Part shown: in pieces, positions 48,512 through 57,295 of the stretch | How the letters are laid out: every line of letters begins with the position of its first letter | Position numbering within the stretch: position 1 is the first letter of the stretch | NCBI RefSeq assembly: GCF_900108345.1 | Contig: NZ_FNVV01000012.1 | Span: 444,978 to 508,977 of the forward strand | DNA length: 64,000 nt | Direction of reading: 5' to 3' | Source: Bacteroides ndongoniae | GTDB lineage: Bacteria; Bacteroidota; Bacteroidia; Bacteroidales; Bacteroidaceae | The notes under the pieces: model-generated | The model's input: the letters and a program-made list of their open reading frames with translations, nothing else | The model's database searches: none | Told to the model about the DNA's origin: nothing | Program-made: the position numbers and the translations under genes

Positions 48512-50338
48512 TTACGAGTTGGCTGTCTCGAAGAACTCTTTGATGGTTTTCGCTTTCGCTTCGCCTACAACGGCGCTCAGTGCTTCTTGCGATGCTTCCC
48601 TGATCCGCTTTACGCTCTTGAATTCTTTAAGCAGGGCGGTCTTGGTCTTTTCGCCTATTCCTTTGATGTCATCCAGCGCTGATGCGATCTGCCGTTTGCT
48701 ACGTTTGTCGCGATGGAAAGTGATGGCATAGCGGTGTACTTCGTCCTGAATCCTTGTCAGCAGGTGGAAGAGGGGCGTGTTCTGTTTCAGCCCGATGGTT
48801 TGTGGCGGAAACCCATAAAGCAGCTCTGAAGTGCGGTGTTTCCCGTCCTTGGCCAGTCCTGCGATGGGAACATCGATTTGCAGTTCGTCTATCACCTCTT
48901 TTACGGCGCTCATTTGCCCTTTTCCTCCGTCGGTGATAAGCAGGTCGGGCAAGGGTTGTTTCTCTTCAATGGCGCGCTGATAACGCCGCCTGACGACTTC
49001 TTTCATGGAAGCATAGTCGTCCGGTCCTTCTACGGTCTTGATGTTGTACTTCCGATAGTCTTTTTTCGACGGTTTTCCTTTGATGAATACGACGCATCCG
49101 GCCACGGGGTCGGAGCCTTGTATGTTCGAGTTGTCGAAACATTCTATCTGCATGGGAAGCCTTTTGAGGTGCAGTTCGTCCTGTATTTCCTTCAGCAGTC
49201 TGACGGTTCGTTGCTCCGGATTCAGCTTTTCGGCCTGTTTCAGTCGGTCGGCTTTGTACTGTTTGACGTTGAGTAGGGAAAGGTCGAGCAGTTTCTTTTT
49301 GTCACCTCGTTGCGGCACGGTGAAAACGACATCTTTCAGCTCAATGTCCAGCTCGAAAGGAACGATGATTTCACGTGAAAGGCTTTTGTAGCGTTCGCGC
49401 ATTTCGATGATGCCCAGTGCCAGCAACTCTTCTTTGGTTTCGTTCAGGCGTTTCTTGTATTCGAAGGTGAAAGCCTGGTTGATGGCACCATTTGTGATGT
49501 GCAGGTAGTTGATGAAAGCGGAGTTGGCATCGTTGTCTTCCTCGATGGAGAAAACATCAATGTTGTGCAGTATGTTGCTTACTACTTCCGACTTGGAGCG
49601 GTAGTTTACCAGCAGCATGTATTTCTCTTTCACCTTTTGTGCTTCCTCAAATTTCATTTCGGCTGCCAGTTCCTGCATCTGCTGGAAAAGCATTCGTTCG
49701 ATATATTGCGTATTTCCTTTTAGTATTTCCTTGATTTCATCGATATTCTTCATGTATTCGTCCATGCTCTGTTTCCCTATGCATGGGCCTGCGCAGTTCT
49801 TGATGTGGTATTCCAAGCAGACGTTGAACTTTCCGTTTCGGATGTTTTCGGGCGAAAGGTTCAGGTTGCAGGTGCGTAGCGGGTAGAGGTGCTTAATCAG
49901 ATCGAGCACGGCATTCATCGAAGGTATATGGCTGTAGGGCCCATAGTAGGAAGAGCCGTTTCGTATGATTCTTCTCGTCTTGAAAATACGTGGAAAATAT
50001 TCGTTTTGAACGCAAATGGAAGGGTAGGTTTTGTCGTCCTTCAACAAGACGTTGTAGCGTGGCTTGTATTTCTTGATCAGGTTGTTTTCGAGCAACAGGG
50101 CATCTTCCTCGGTATTGACCACGATGTATCGTATATCGGCAATCTTGCTAACCAGTACCCGAGTCTTACCTGGCTCGTGTTCTCGGTTGAAGTAAGACGA
50201 TACACGGCGTTTCAGGTTTTTGGCCTTTCCTACGTATATAATGGTGCCTTCAGTATTCAGGTATTGGTAAATGCCAGGGCCTTCGGGTAGGTTGGAGACA
50301 ATGCCTTTCAGATAATCGTTGGTTTTTAACTCTTCCAT
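48512..50338 (-). CDS. uvrC: Excinuclease ABC subunit C
   Basis: This 608-residue nuclease makes both incisions in nucleotide-excision repair. The N-terminal GIY-YIG domain is GPGIYQYLNTEGTIIYVGKA with KNLKRRVSSYF. A cysteine-rich region (YHIKNCAGPCIGKQ) and a UVR motif (QMQELAAEMKFEEAQKVKEK) follow. The RNase-H-like endonuclease has ECFDNSNIQGSDPVAGCVVF and LITDGGKGQMSA. The C-terminal helix-hairpin-helix is IKGIGEKTKTALLKEF. Length and order are standard. It lies downstream of apt but is separated from it by a hairpin, so it is probably expressed separately. Confidence 0.97.
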   Translation of the reverse strand: MEELKTNDYLKGIVSNLPEGPGIYQYLNTEGTIIYVGKAKNLKRRVSSYFNREHEPGKTRVLVSKIADIRYIVVNTEEDALLLENNLIKKYKPRYNVLLKDDKTYPSICVQNEYFPRIFKTRRIIRNGSSYYGPYSHIPSMNAVLDLIKHLYPLRTCNLNLSPENIRNGKFNVCLEYHIKNCAGPCIGKQSMDEYMKNIDEIKEILKGNTQYIERMLFQQMQELAAEMKFEEAQKVKEKYMLLVNYRSKSEVVSNILHNIDVFSIEEDNDANSAFINYLHITNGAINQAFTFEYKKRLNETKEELLALGIIEMRERYKSLSREIIVPFELDIELKDVVFTVPQRGDKKKLLDLSLLNVKQYKADRLKQAEKLNPEQRTVRLLKEIQDELHLKRLPMQIECFDNSNIQGSDPVAGCVVFIKGKPSKKDYRKYNIKTVEGPDDYASMKEVVRRRYQRAIEEKQPLPDLLITDGGKGQMSAVKEVIDELQIDVPIAGLAKDGKHRTSELLYGFPPQTIGLKQNTPLFHLLTRIQDEVHRYAITFHRDKRSKRQIASALDDIKGIGEKTKTALLKEFKSVKRIREASQEALSAVVGEAKAKTIKEFFETANS

Positions 50339-50392
50339 TTTAGTATGCTTTACGTTCGATGGGCGTATGGATGGGGGTAGGACGTATGCTGA

Positions 50393-50445
50393 AGTTTCTT
50401 TGCTCCGGGCTTTTCTATCTGCGATGAAAAGGAAGCAAAGAAACT
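50393..50445. terminator. Hairpin downstream of apt
   Basis: AGTTTCTTTGCT (50393-50404) pairs with AGCAAAGAAACT (50434-50445), a perfect 12-bp stem with a 29-base loop. In the minus direction it follows the apt stop (50459) and precedes uvrC. Confidence 0.55.
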
Positions 50446-50458
50446 CTTTTATGTATAC

Positions 50459-50992
50459 TTATCTGTCGAAAGTCAATATGGATTCTATTTCAATATCATT
50501 TTGAGCTATTTTCTCTCTTCCGTGCAGATTCTTTAATTCGATGATGAAATTGACGTATAGCTTGTTTTTGTTCAGCTGTCGTACTAATTGGCAGGCTGCA
50601 GCCATGGTGCCTCCCGTAGCCAGTAAATCGTCGTGGATCAGGACAACGTCATCTTCGCTGATGGCATCCTTGTGTATCTGTATAGTGTCCTTTCCATACT
50701 CTTTATCGTAGCTTAGCTCGATTGTCTCAGCCGGAAGCTTCCCGGGTTTGCGGATTGGAACAAATCCTGCTCCTAATCGGATGGCGAGGGCAGGTGCCAT
50801 AATGAAGCCTCTTGATTCGAGTCCGACAACTTTTGTGATGCCTTTATCCTTGTATGTCTCGTAGAGTATGTCCAGGATGCTCTTTAAAGCTTCACGGTCT
50901 TTGAACATGGTTGTTACGTCATAGAACAAGATTCCCGGTATCGGGAAATCAGGTATTTCTCGGATACTTTTGATAATTGTTTCTTTGTTCAT
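50459..50992 (-). CDS. apt: Adenine phosphoribosyltransferase
   Basis: This 177-residue purine-salvage enzyme converts adenine and PRPP to AMP. It has IPDFPIPGILFYDVTTMFKD at the N-terminus, VGLESRGFIMAPALAIRLGA, and the PRPP-binding motif VVLIHDDLLATGGTMAAAC. Length is normal. It lies 57 bases downstream of mnmG on the same strand, with a parS-like site in the gap. Confidence 0.96.
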   Translation of the reverse strand: MNKETIIKSIREIPDFPIPGILFYDVTTMFKDREALKSILDILYETYKDKGITKVVGLESRGFIMAPALAIRLGAGFVPIRKPGKLPAETIELSYDKEYGKDTIQIHKDAISEDDVVLIHDDLLATGGTMAAACQLVRQLNKNKLYVNFIIELKNLHGREKIAQNDIEIESILTFDR

Positions 50993-51025
50993 AATCAGAT
51001 GTTTTAATGCGTTTATTGAATTATT

Positions 51026-51041
51026 TGTTTCACGTGGAACG
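51026..51041. promoter_or_regulatory. parS-like ParB binding site
   Basis: TGTTTCACGTGGAACG matches the bacterial parS consensus TGTTNCACGTGNAACA at all defined positions but the last. It lies 8 bases beyond the mnmG stop, in the mnmG-apt gap. In many bacteria parS sites and mnmG (gidA) are near the replication origin. ParB binding here is inferred. Confidence 0.55.
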
Positions 51042-51049
51042 CGTTCGTC

Positions 51050-52924
51050 TTAGCGGCCCGAAAGGACTAAGAGAACATTGATATCGCTCGGTGATACTCC
51101 CGGTATACGACTTGCTTGGGCGATAGTCTCCGGATCTATCTTCACTAACTTCTGCCGGGCTTCGGTAGATAGAGATTGGATTGAGTTATAGTCGAACTTC
51201 CCTTTGATCTTGATGCTTTCCAAACGAGCCAGCTTGTCGGCTATGATACGCTCTCGACCAATATATCCTTCGTATTTGATTAAGATTTCAGCAGCTTCGA
51301 TAATTTCTTCTTTCCGCTCTGTTATCTTATCCAATTCCCGCTTCAAGGCACTTACGTGTTCACTCATATTTTCGATTGTTATTTGCGGGCGATTTATTAA
51401 GTCGATTAGTTTGCATCCTTGTCGGAGTGGAGTAGTACCTAACGACTCTAATGTGGAATTAATCAATGCAGGTTTCATGGAATAATTGCGAGTAAACTGA
51501 ACCAAGCTTTCGATGGCTTCACGTTTTTTTCGTAATAACTCATAGCGATCGTTTTGGGCTAGTCCCAGTTTCCATGACTTCTCTGTCAGGCGCATGTCTG
51601 CATCGTCCATACGAAGCAGTATGCGATATTCTGCTCGTGAGGTAAACATTCGGTAAGGCTCGTCTACGCCTTTAGTAACCAAATCATCGATGAGTACGCC
51701 GATATATGCTTCATCGCGTCCCAATGTGAAAGGTTCTCCTCCGTGGCAATTGATATGTGCGTTGATGCCGGCTATGATTCCTTGTCCGGCAGCTTCTTCG
51801 TATCCTGTCGTTCCGTTTACTTGTCCGGCAAAGAACAGATTCTTTATTTTTTTTGTTTCCAACGTGTGTTTCAGTTGGGTTGGGTCGAAGTAATCGTATT
51901 CGATGGCATAACCAGGACGATAAATGACGAGGTCTCTGAATGCAGGAATCTTTTTAAGTGCTGCAATCTGTATTTCCATGGGAAGAGACGATGAAAAACC
52001 GTTCAAATACAGTTCGCGGGTTGTTTCTCCTTCCGGTTCCAGAAATAATTGGTGTTGCTCCTTGTCGGGGAAGGTTACAATCTTGGTCTCGATACTTGGA
52101 CAGTAGCGTGGCCCTATACTTTTGATCTGTCCGTTGAAAAGGGGAGATTCAGGTAAACCTTCACGCAGTATCTGGTGCGTTTCTTCGTTGGTGAAGCATG
52201 TCCAACAAGGCAACTGTTTCAGATGACGTGTGCCTGTATTCATGAATGAGAACTTGTGGAAATCTGCTTCGCCATCTTGAATCTCCATACAGTCGTAGTG
52301 AACGCTTCGTCCATCGATGCGTACCGGCGTACCTGTTTTCATACGGCCATAGGTAATGCCGTGCTGTGCGATAGATTCGGTCAATTCGTAAGAAGCTGGT
52401 TCGGCCATTCGTCCGCCAGGAAGCATGGTTCGTCCTACGTGCATCAGTCCGTTCAGGAAGGTACCTGCTGTCAGAACTACACATTTGGCGTGGAAAGTTA
52501 CCCCCCACACGGTTTTTACTCCTGTTACTTCTCCGTTTTCAACGAGAATTCCGTTTACGGTGTCCTGCCAAATATGTAAGTTGGGTATGTTCTCCAGAAT
52601 TTCCCGCCAGGCCCAAATGAATTTGCCACGGTCGCATTGGGCACGTGGACTCCACATGGCCGGTCCTTTTGATCGGTTCAGAATCCGGAATTGGATAGCG
52701 GTTTTGTCTGTTACTAATCCCATGTATCCACCCAGTGCATCGATTTCGCGCACAATCTGTCCTTTGGCAATACCACCCACAGCCGGATTACAGCTCATCT
52801 GCCCGATTTTATTCATGTCCATAGTGATGAGACACGTTTTGGATCCTAAATTGGCAGCAGCTGCTGCGGCTTCACATCCGGCATGCCCGGCACCGATTAC
52901 AATTACATCGTATTTAAATTCCAT
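51050..52924 (-). CDS. mnmG: tRNA uridine-5-carboxymethylaminomethyl modification enzyme MnmG
   Basis: This 624-residue FAD protein, with MnmE, installs the cmnm5 group at U34 of certain tRNAs; MnmD (27153-27815) acts later in the same pathway. The FAD motif is VIVIGAGHAGCEAAAAAANLG. GidA signatures are GGIAKGQIVREIDALGG, RSKGPAMWSPRAQCDR, GTFLNGLMHVGR, PGYAIEYDYFDP and GQVNGTTGYEEAAGQGIIAG. Length is normal. A TAACTTTG -7 element lies upstream on the minus strand (52957-52950). Confidence 0.97.
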   Translation of the reverse strand: MEFKYDVIVIGAGHAGCEAAAAAANLGSKTCLITMDMNKIGQMSCNPAVGGIAKGQIVREIDALGGYMGLVTDKTAIQFRILNRSKGPAMWSPRAQCDRGKFIWAWREILENIPNLHIWQDTVNGILVENGEVTGVKTVWGVTFHAKCVVLTAGTFLNGLMHVGRTMLPGGRMAEPASYELTESIAQHGITYGRMKTGTPVRIDGRSVHYDCMEIQDGEADFHKFSFMNTGTRHLKQLPCWTCFTNEETHQILREGLPESPLFNGQIKSIGPRYCPSIETKIVTFPDKEQHQLFLEPEGETTRELYLNGFSSSLPMEIQIAALKKIPAFRDLVIYRPGYAIEYDYFDPTQLKHTLETKKIKNLFFAGQVNGTTGYEEAAGQGIIAGINAHINCHGGEPFTLGRDEAYIGVLIDDLVTKGVDEPYRMFTSRAEYRILLRMDDADMRLTEKSWKLGLAQNDRYELLRKKREAIESLVQFTRNYSMKPALINSTLESLGTTPLRQGCKLIDLINRPQITIENMSEHVSALKRELDKITERKEEIIEAAEILIKYEGYIGRERIIADKLARLESIKIKGKFDYNSIQSLSTEARQKLVKIDPETIAQASRIPGVSPSDINVLLVLSGR

Positions 52925-52949
52925 TCGTCTAAAACTGTTATTACTGATG

Positions 52950-52957
52950 CAAAGTTA
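52950..52957 (-). promoter_or_regulatory. -7 promoter element for mnmG
   Basis: TAACTTTG on the minus strand fits TAnnTTTG, about 26 bases upstream of the ATG. No clear -33. Confidence 0.45.
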
Positions 52958-53095
52958 CTAAAAAGTTAGGTTAAGGTTTTACTTTCTGCTGCTTATTACT
53001 TATGAATTATAAGAAAAACTGGTCAGGAATTGCAGTTTGGTTTTATCGTTCTATTTATTGAACAGATTCTTTTATCTTATGTTCGGATGATAGGC

Positions 53096-53103
53096 TATTT
53101 TTG
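53096..53103 (+). promoter_or_regulatory. -7 promoter element for the 53225 gene
   Basis: TATTTTTG fits TAnnTTTG, giving a leader of about 115 bases. The 300-base gap 52925-53224 is AT-rich and shows only the two divergent promoter elements. Confidence 0.45.
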
Positions 53104-53224
53104 CATCATTGATTTGTGTAGGTTTTCTAATCTGAAATTGTTTTCTAATAAAACTTTTAATTCCTCTTGGTAGAGGAAATGTTAGCTTCGTTAGAAATGT
53201 TGGTTATTTTAAAATAGAGCAGGT

Positions 53225-55258
53225 ATGTTATTCAAAAGAACATTTTGTAGTATATTATTGCTGGCGGTAGTGCTGGCTTGTGCTTATGGCGTCAATTATA
53301 CGCCGGAAAGGGTGTGTGCTTCTGTTTCATTGAAAGCGCCGGGGAATAGTGCTGAACGGTATGCTCTGTCTTTTCGGGATTCTGAGAATCCGTTGTATAA
53401 ATATCAGCTCATTTCGCCCGAAAAAATGCCATTGCTGATTTATCAGGATGTGGATCAAGCGGAGAAATCTTGTCGGGTAACAGTGTTCATTGTAGCTTTG
53501 GAGAATGTATATTTTCACTTCGACGAGCAGGTGAAAACGGGCTATCGACACGATGACTGCCTGTTCTATATGCCCGGCTTCTGGTATCGTCGCAATCTGC
53601 GTTCACCCAAACAAGCTCCTTCTTTTCATACATCGGATAGTTGGGTGGTACGGGAAGACCGCTTGAGTACACCATTAACGGCTGTATTTAATGAAAAAGA
53701 GAAAACTGTAATGTCAGTGATTCGTTTGGACGATTATGAGTCAGATGCATTGACTACTCATCAGGAAGGTGAGGTTATACTGTCTGGTTCTACTTCAATT
53801 GGCTATACAGGCTTTGAAAATATTTCAGGTGAGACATCCCTTTCTTTTGGTTTCCCTTATAAGGAGGAACCACGAAGCTATGTCCGTAAATTGACTCTGG
53901 CTCCTTCGGTTGAAGCTTTTCAGCTTCTGAAGAAAGGAGAAACACTTACTTTGACATGGGAGTTGAAAGAGGCTGATGCAACTGACTTCTCTGAGTGCGT
54001 ACAACGTACTTGGGAATATTGTTATGATACATATCGTCCTCAACCGGTTGAGACACCTTATTCTTCTGAAGAAATGAAAAGTGTATTGAGCAACTATTTT
54101 GTGGAAAGCTTTGTAGATGATACACCGGTAAACTATTTTTCGGGAGTCGAATTACGTACAGCTACCTGCGAATGCAATGATGTAGCTGAGGTAGGTTTTG
54201 TGGGACGTACATTACTGAATGCTTTCAACGCTTTGGAATATGGCGAGCAACAGCAAAGAACTGATTTGGCAGGAAACGCCCGTCTTGTTTTTGATTCTTA
54301 TTTGAAGAATGGCTTTTCGTCTGCAGGTTTCTTTAATGAAGTTATTCATTATAAGCGGGGAGCAATAGAACAGAATCATAGCATCCGTCGTCAGTCGGAA
54401 GGAATATACGCAGTGTTGCATTATTTGAATTATGAACGTACTCGTGACCGGAAACATCCGGAGTGGGAGAAGCGTGTCAGGAAAATGTTGGATATGTTCT
54501 TGCTTCTTCAGCAGGCTGATGGTAGTTTTCCACGAAAGTTCAAGGATGATTTATCACTGGTAGATTCGACAGGAGGAAGTACTCCATCTGCTACATTACC
54601 ATTGGTGATGGGATATAAATATTTTAAAGATAAACGTTATTTAGAAGCAGCCCGACGTACGGTAAACTATTTGGAAACGGAGATTATATCCAAATCTGAT
54701 TATTTCTCGTCTACTCTTGATGCTAATTGCGAGGATAAGGAGGCTTCCTTGTATGCTTCTACGGCAGCCTATTATCTGGCTCTGGTTTCGAAAGGAGAAG
54801 AACGTGCTCATTATACAGCATTGGCCCGGAAGGCTGCTTATTTTGCTTTGTCGTGGTACTATACGTGGGATGTACCTTTTGCGCAAGGACAAATGTTGGG
54901 TGATATTGGGCTGAAGACTCGTGGATGGGGAAATGTTTCGGTCGAGAATAATCATATAGATGTATTTGTCTTCGATTTTGCCGATGTATTGAGATGGTTG
55001 GCGAAAGAATATAGTGAGCAGCGTTTTGCAGATTTTGCGGAAGTTATATCAACCTCTATGCGTCAATTGTTACCTTATGAAGGGCACATGTGCGGCATAG
55101 CCAAAACCGGTTATTATCCCGAAGTGGTTCAGCACACTCATTGGGATTATGGGAAAAATGGAAAGGGATATTATAATACAATTTTTGCTCCAGGATGGAC
55201 GGTTGCTTCTTTGTGGGAACTCTTTTCGTCAGGGCGTGCTGAAACCTTCCTCCGGTAG
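53225..55258 (+). CDS. Exported protein with alpha/alpha-barrel glycosidase-like C-terminal half
   Basis: This 677-residue protein has signal MLFKRTFCSILLLAVVLACAYG. Residues of about 25-270 look like beta-sandwich sequence (YTGFENISGETSLSFGFPY). From about 290 on it is helical with recurring Tyr/Trp/Asp-rich hairpins (SIRRQSEGIYAVLHYLNYER, MLDMFLLLQQADGSFPRKF, TPSATLPLVMGYKYFKDKRY, ASTAAYYLALVSKGEERAHY). This is the pattern of six-hairpin (alpha/alpha)6 glycosidases and lyases. No named family is recognised and catalytic residues cannot be assigned. The gene is visibly AT-richer than its neighbours. It is monocistronic and converges on ybeY. Confidence 0.7.
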   Translation: MLFKRTFCSILLLAVVLACAYGVNYTPERVCASVSLKAPGNSAERYALSFRDSENPLYKYQLISPEKMPLLIYQDVDQAEKSCRVTVFIVALENVYFHFDEQVKTGYRHDDCLFYMPGFWYRRNLRSPKQAPSFHTSDSWVVREDRLSTPLTAVFNEKEKTVMSVIRLDDYESDALTTHQEGEVILSGSTSIGYTGFENISGETSLSFGFPYKEEPRSYVRKLTLAPSVEAFQLLKKGETLTLTWELKEADATDFSECVQRTWEYCYDTYRPQPVETPYSSEEMKSVLSNYFVESFVDDTPVNYFSGVELRTATCECNDVAEVGFVGRTLLNAFNALEYGEQQQRTDLAGNARLVFDSYLKNGFSSAGFFNEVIHYKRGAIEQNHSIRRQSEGIYAVLHYLNYERTRDRKHPEWEKRVRKMLDMFLLLQQADGSFPRKFKDDLSLVDSTGGSTPSATLPLVMGYKYFKDKRYLEAARRTVNYLETEIISKSDYFSSTLDANCEDKEASLYASTAAYYLALVSKGEERAHYTALARKAAYFALSWYYTWDVPFAQGQMLGDIGLKTRGWGNVSVENNHIDVFVFDFADVLRWLAKEYSEQRFADFAEVISTSMRQLLPYEGHMCGIAKTGYYPEVVQHTHWDYGKNGKGYYNTIFAPGWTVASLWELFSSGRAETFLR

Positions 55259-55316
55259 TAGATGTGTGTTAAAAGAAGATGCCATTGTGAGTGTAAGTTA
55301 AAAGCTCATGGATGAA

Positions 55317-55385
55317 GAATGAAAGAGTTAAGGCTTTAATCTTTGGTTATATATGTTTCTTGAGATAGTCTTAACTCTTTCATTC
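55317..55385. terminator. Long-stem hairpin between convergent genes
   Basis: GAATGAAAGAGTTAAG (55317-55332) pairs perfectly with CTTAACTCTTTCATTC (55370-55385), leaving a 37-base loop. It lies between the 53225 gene and ybeY, so it may end both transcripts. Confidence 0.55.
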
Positions 55386-55402
55386 AATATTAATGTGGGC
55401 AG

Positions 55403-55834
55403 TTATTCTTTGTGAAGCAAGTTTTTTATATTCAGAGCTTTGTTCTCTGCTTCCTCCATGATTTCCCGTTCGCCGGGGCCTTTGTCGTTGATGCCGCACA
55501 AATGGAGAATACCATGAATAATAACACGATGCAATTCCCGATCATAATCGTTGTCGGCAAATTGCTCGGCATTGGTACGTACGGTATCCAGGCTAATGAA
55601 AAGGTCACCGTTCAAACGGTTGCCTTCGCAGTAGTCGAAAGTGATGATATCCGTATAATAATCGTGTTGCAGATATTGGCGGTTCACTTCCAGAATCTTT
55701 TCGTCTGAACAGAAAATGTAGGCTATCTCTCCTACACGCTTTCCATAAGTTGCGGCTACAGCTTTAATCCATTCTGTAGTCTCACGTTTTTTGATGTTGG
55801 GCATTTCCACGCCATCTGTTTGGTAACTGATCAT
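55403..55834 (-). CDS. ybeY: Endoribonuclease YbeY, rRNA maturation factor
   Basis: This 143-residue zinc-dependent RNase processes 16S rRNA 3' ends and supports ribosome quality control. The metal site is HRVIIHGILHLCGINDKGPGE. It keeps the first two histidines of HGxLHLxGxDH, while the third position reads as Asp-Lys, which is common in Bacteroidota. The preceding NRQYLQHDYYTDIITFDY segment is also typical. Length is normal. It is on the same strand as the SpmA/SpmB-like gene, 117 bases downstream of it. Confidence 0.92.
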   Translation of the reverse strand: MISYQTDGVEMPNIKKRETTEWIKAVAATYGKRVGEIAYIFCSDEKILEVNRQYLQHDYYTDIITFDYCEGNRLNGDLFISLDTVRTNAEQFADNDYDRELHRVIIHGILHLCGINDKGPGEREIMEEAENKALNIKNLLHKE

Positions 55835-55951
55835 AGTCTTATTGATTTGTTTAATTGGTTCTGTAAATAACTAATGTTTATAAGGAGTTGTTTCGCTTGT
55901 GCCATACCTTTTTGATGTCTGTGGTGGATACTGATAAATATTGTCTGTAGT

Positions 55952-57187
55952 TTATCTGGCAAAGAACAGGTAACTGATAATAATAGCAGCAATAATCCCT
56001 GAAAAGTCGGCGATAAGTCCACATGTTACGGCATTGCGGGTACGGCTGATGCCTACACTGCCAAAGTACACAGCCAGAATATAGAATGTGGTATCCGATG
56101 CACCACGGGCTACACAACTCATACGGCCTACAAACGAATCAGCTCCATATTCTTTCATGGTATCTATCATCAGGCCATTGGCTGCGCTTCCACTCAGTGA
56201 CTTCATTAGGGCAGTGGGCAGGGCACCAACAAAGCTGGTGTCGATGCCGCATAGGCCTACAAGATAACCAATGCCGTTTACCAGCATATCCATTGCACCC
56301 GAAGCACGGAATACTGCAATTCCGACAAGGAAAGCAACCAGATAAGGAATGATACGCACGGCAGTGCTGAACCCTTCTTTTGCTCCTTCGATAAAAGCGT
56401 CGTAAACGTTGATCTTTTTTCGAAGTCCCCACACGATAAAAAGCAGGATGATACTAAATAGGATTATATTGGCTGCCAGTGTAGAATATGTGCCCATCTC
56501 ATCACGTCCTACACGGACAAAAAGCCAGATAAGGGCTGAAAAGAAAAGTGCAATGCATCCTACAAGAATAAGTACAGGTTTGCAGAATAGATTTAACCGT
56601 TGCGAGATGCTTACTGCTGCAACACCTACAAGGGTCGATATGGTTGTGGTAAGCAGTGTCGGTATGAAAATGTCTGTGGGTTGGACTGCGCCCATCTGTG
56701 CACGATACATCATGATGCTGACAGGAATCAGTATCAATCCCGATGTATTCATTACCAGAAACATAATCATCGGATTCGTGGCTGTATCTTTTTTCGGATT
56801 CAGTTCCTGAAGTTCTTTCATGGCTTTTAGTCCTAAAGGCGTAGCGGCATTATCCAGTCCCAGCATATTGGCTGACAGGTTCATGAAGATACTGCCCATT
56901 GCGGGATGTCCTTTGGGTATGTCTGGGAAAAGGCGGCAAAACAAGGGACTTAACCAGCGGCTCAGGGAATTGATCATACCGCTGTCTTCGCCGATTTTCA
57001 TGATTCCTAACCAAAGAGCCAGTACTCCGGTAAGTCCTAATGAGATCTCGAAAGCATTTTTAGAAGAATCAAATGTTGAGTTCACTAGTTCCGTGAAGAT
57101 TTCTGTGTCGCCCATGAACAACAACCGGATAAGAGCTACGATGAAGGCAATAACAAAGAATGCCACCCAAATGTAATTCAGAACCAT
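55952..57187 (-). CDS. Fused SpmA/SpmB-like membrane protein (nucleoside-recognition domains)
   Basis: This 411-residue inner-membrane protein joins an SpmA-like half (ISLGLTGVLALWLGIMKIGE, LSANMLGLDNAATPLGLKAM) to an SpmB-like half (FIEGAKEGFSTAVRIIPYLV, GALPTALMKSLSGSAANGLM, SDTTFYILAVYFGSVG). The linker is about residues 190-245. These Gate/nucleoside-recognition domains occur in spore-maturation proteins and transporters, but this lineage does not sporulate, so a transport role is more likely. The fusion is usual in Bacteroidota. A TACTTTTG -7 element lies upstream at 57217-57210. Substrate unknown. Confidence 0.9.
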   Translation of the reverse strand: MVLNYIWVAFFVIAFIVALIRLLFMGDTEIFTELVNSTFDSSKNAFEISLGLTGVLALWLGIMKIGEDSGMINSLSRWLSPLFCRLFPDIPKGHPAMGSIFMNLSANMLGLDNAATPLGLKAMKELQELNPKKDTATNPMIMFLVMNTSGLILIPVSIMMYRAQMGAVQPTDIFIPTLLTTTISTLVGVAAVSISQRLNLFCKPVLILVGCIALFFSALIWLFVRVGRDEMGTYSTLAANIILFSIILLFIVWGLRKKINVYDAFIEGAKEGFSTAVRIIPYLVAFLVGIAVFRASGAMDMLVNGIGYLVGLCGIDTSFVGALPTALMKSLSGSAANGLMIDTMKEYGADSFVGRMSCVARGASDTTFYILAVYFGSVGISRTRNAVTCGLIADFSGIIAAIIISYLFFAR

Positions 57188-57209
57188 AGACTAAATGTAA
57201 TTTTAATTG

Positions 57210-57259
57210 CAAAAGTAAGCATATCTTTCTACTTGACACGTGAATTTTGGCTATTTTTG
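57210..57259. promoter_or_regulatory. Divergent -7 elements for the SpmAB-like and AlkD genes
   Basis: On the minus strand TACTTTTG (57217-57210) faces the SpmAB-like gene. On the plus strand TATTTTTG (57252-57259) faces the AlkD-type gene, about 36 bases before its ATG. Clear -33 elements were not found. Confidence 0.45.
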
Positions 57260-57295
57260 TCCCGAACGAGAGGAAAAATTTATCATATTTGAAAG

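Noticed and set aside
49367..49382. Second parS site (core TTTCACGTGAAA) inside uvrC
   Set aside because: The outer positions do not match the consensus (about 12 of 16 fit) and it lies in conserved coding sequence, so chance is likely.
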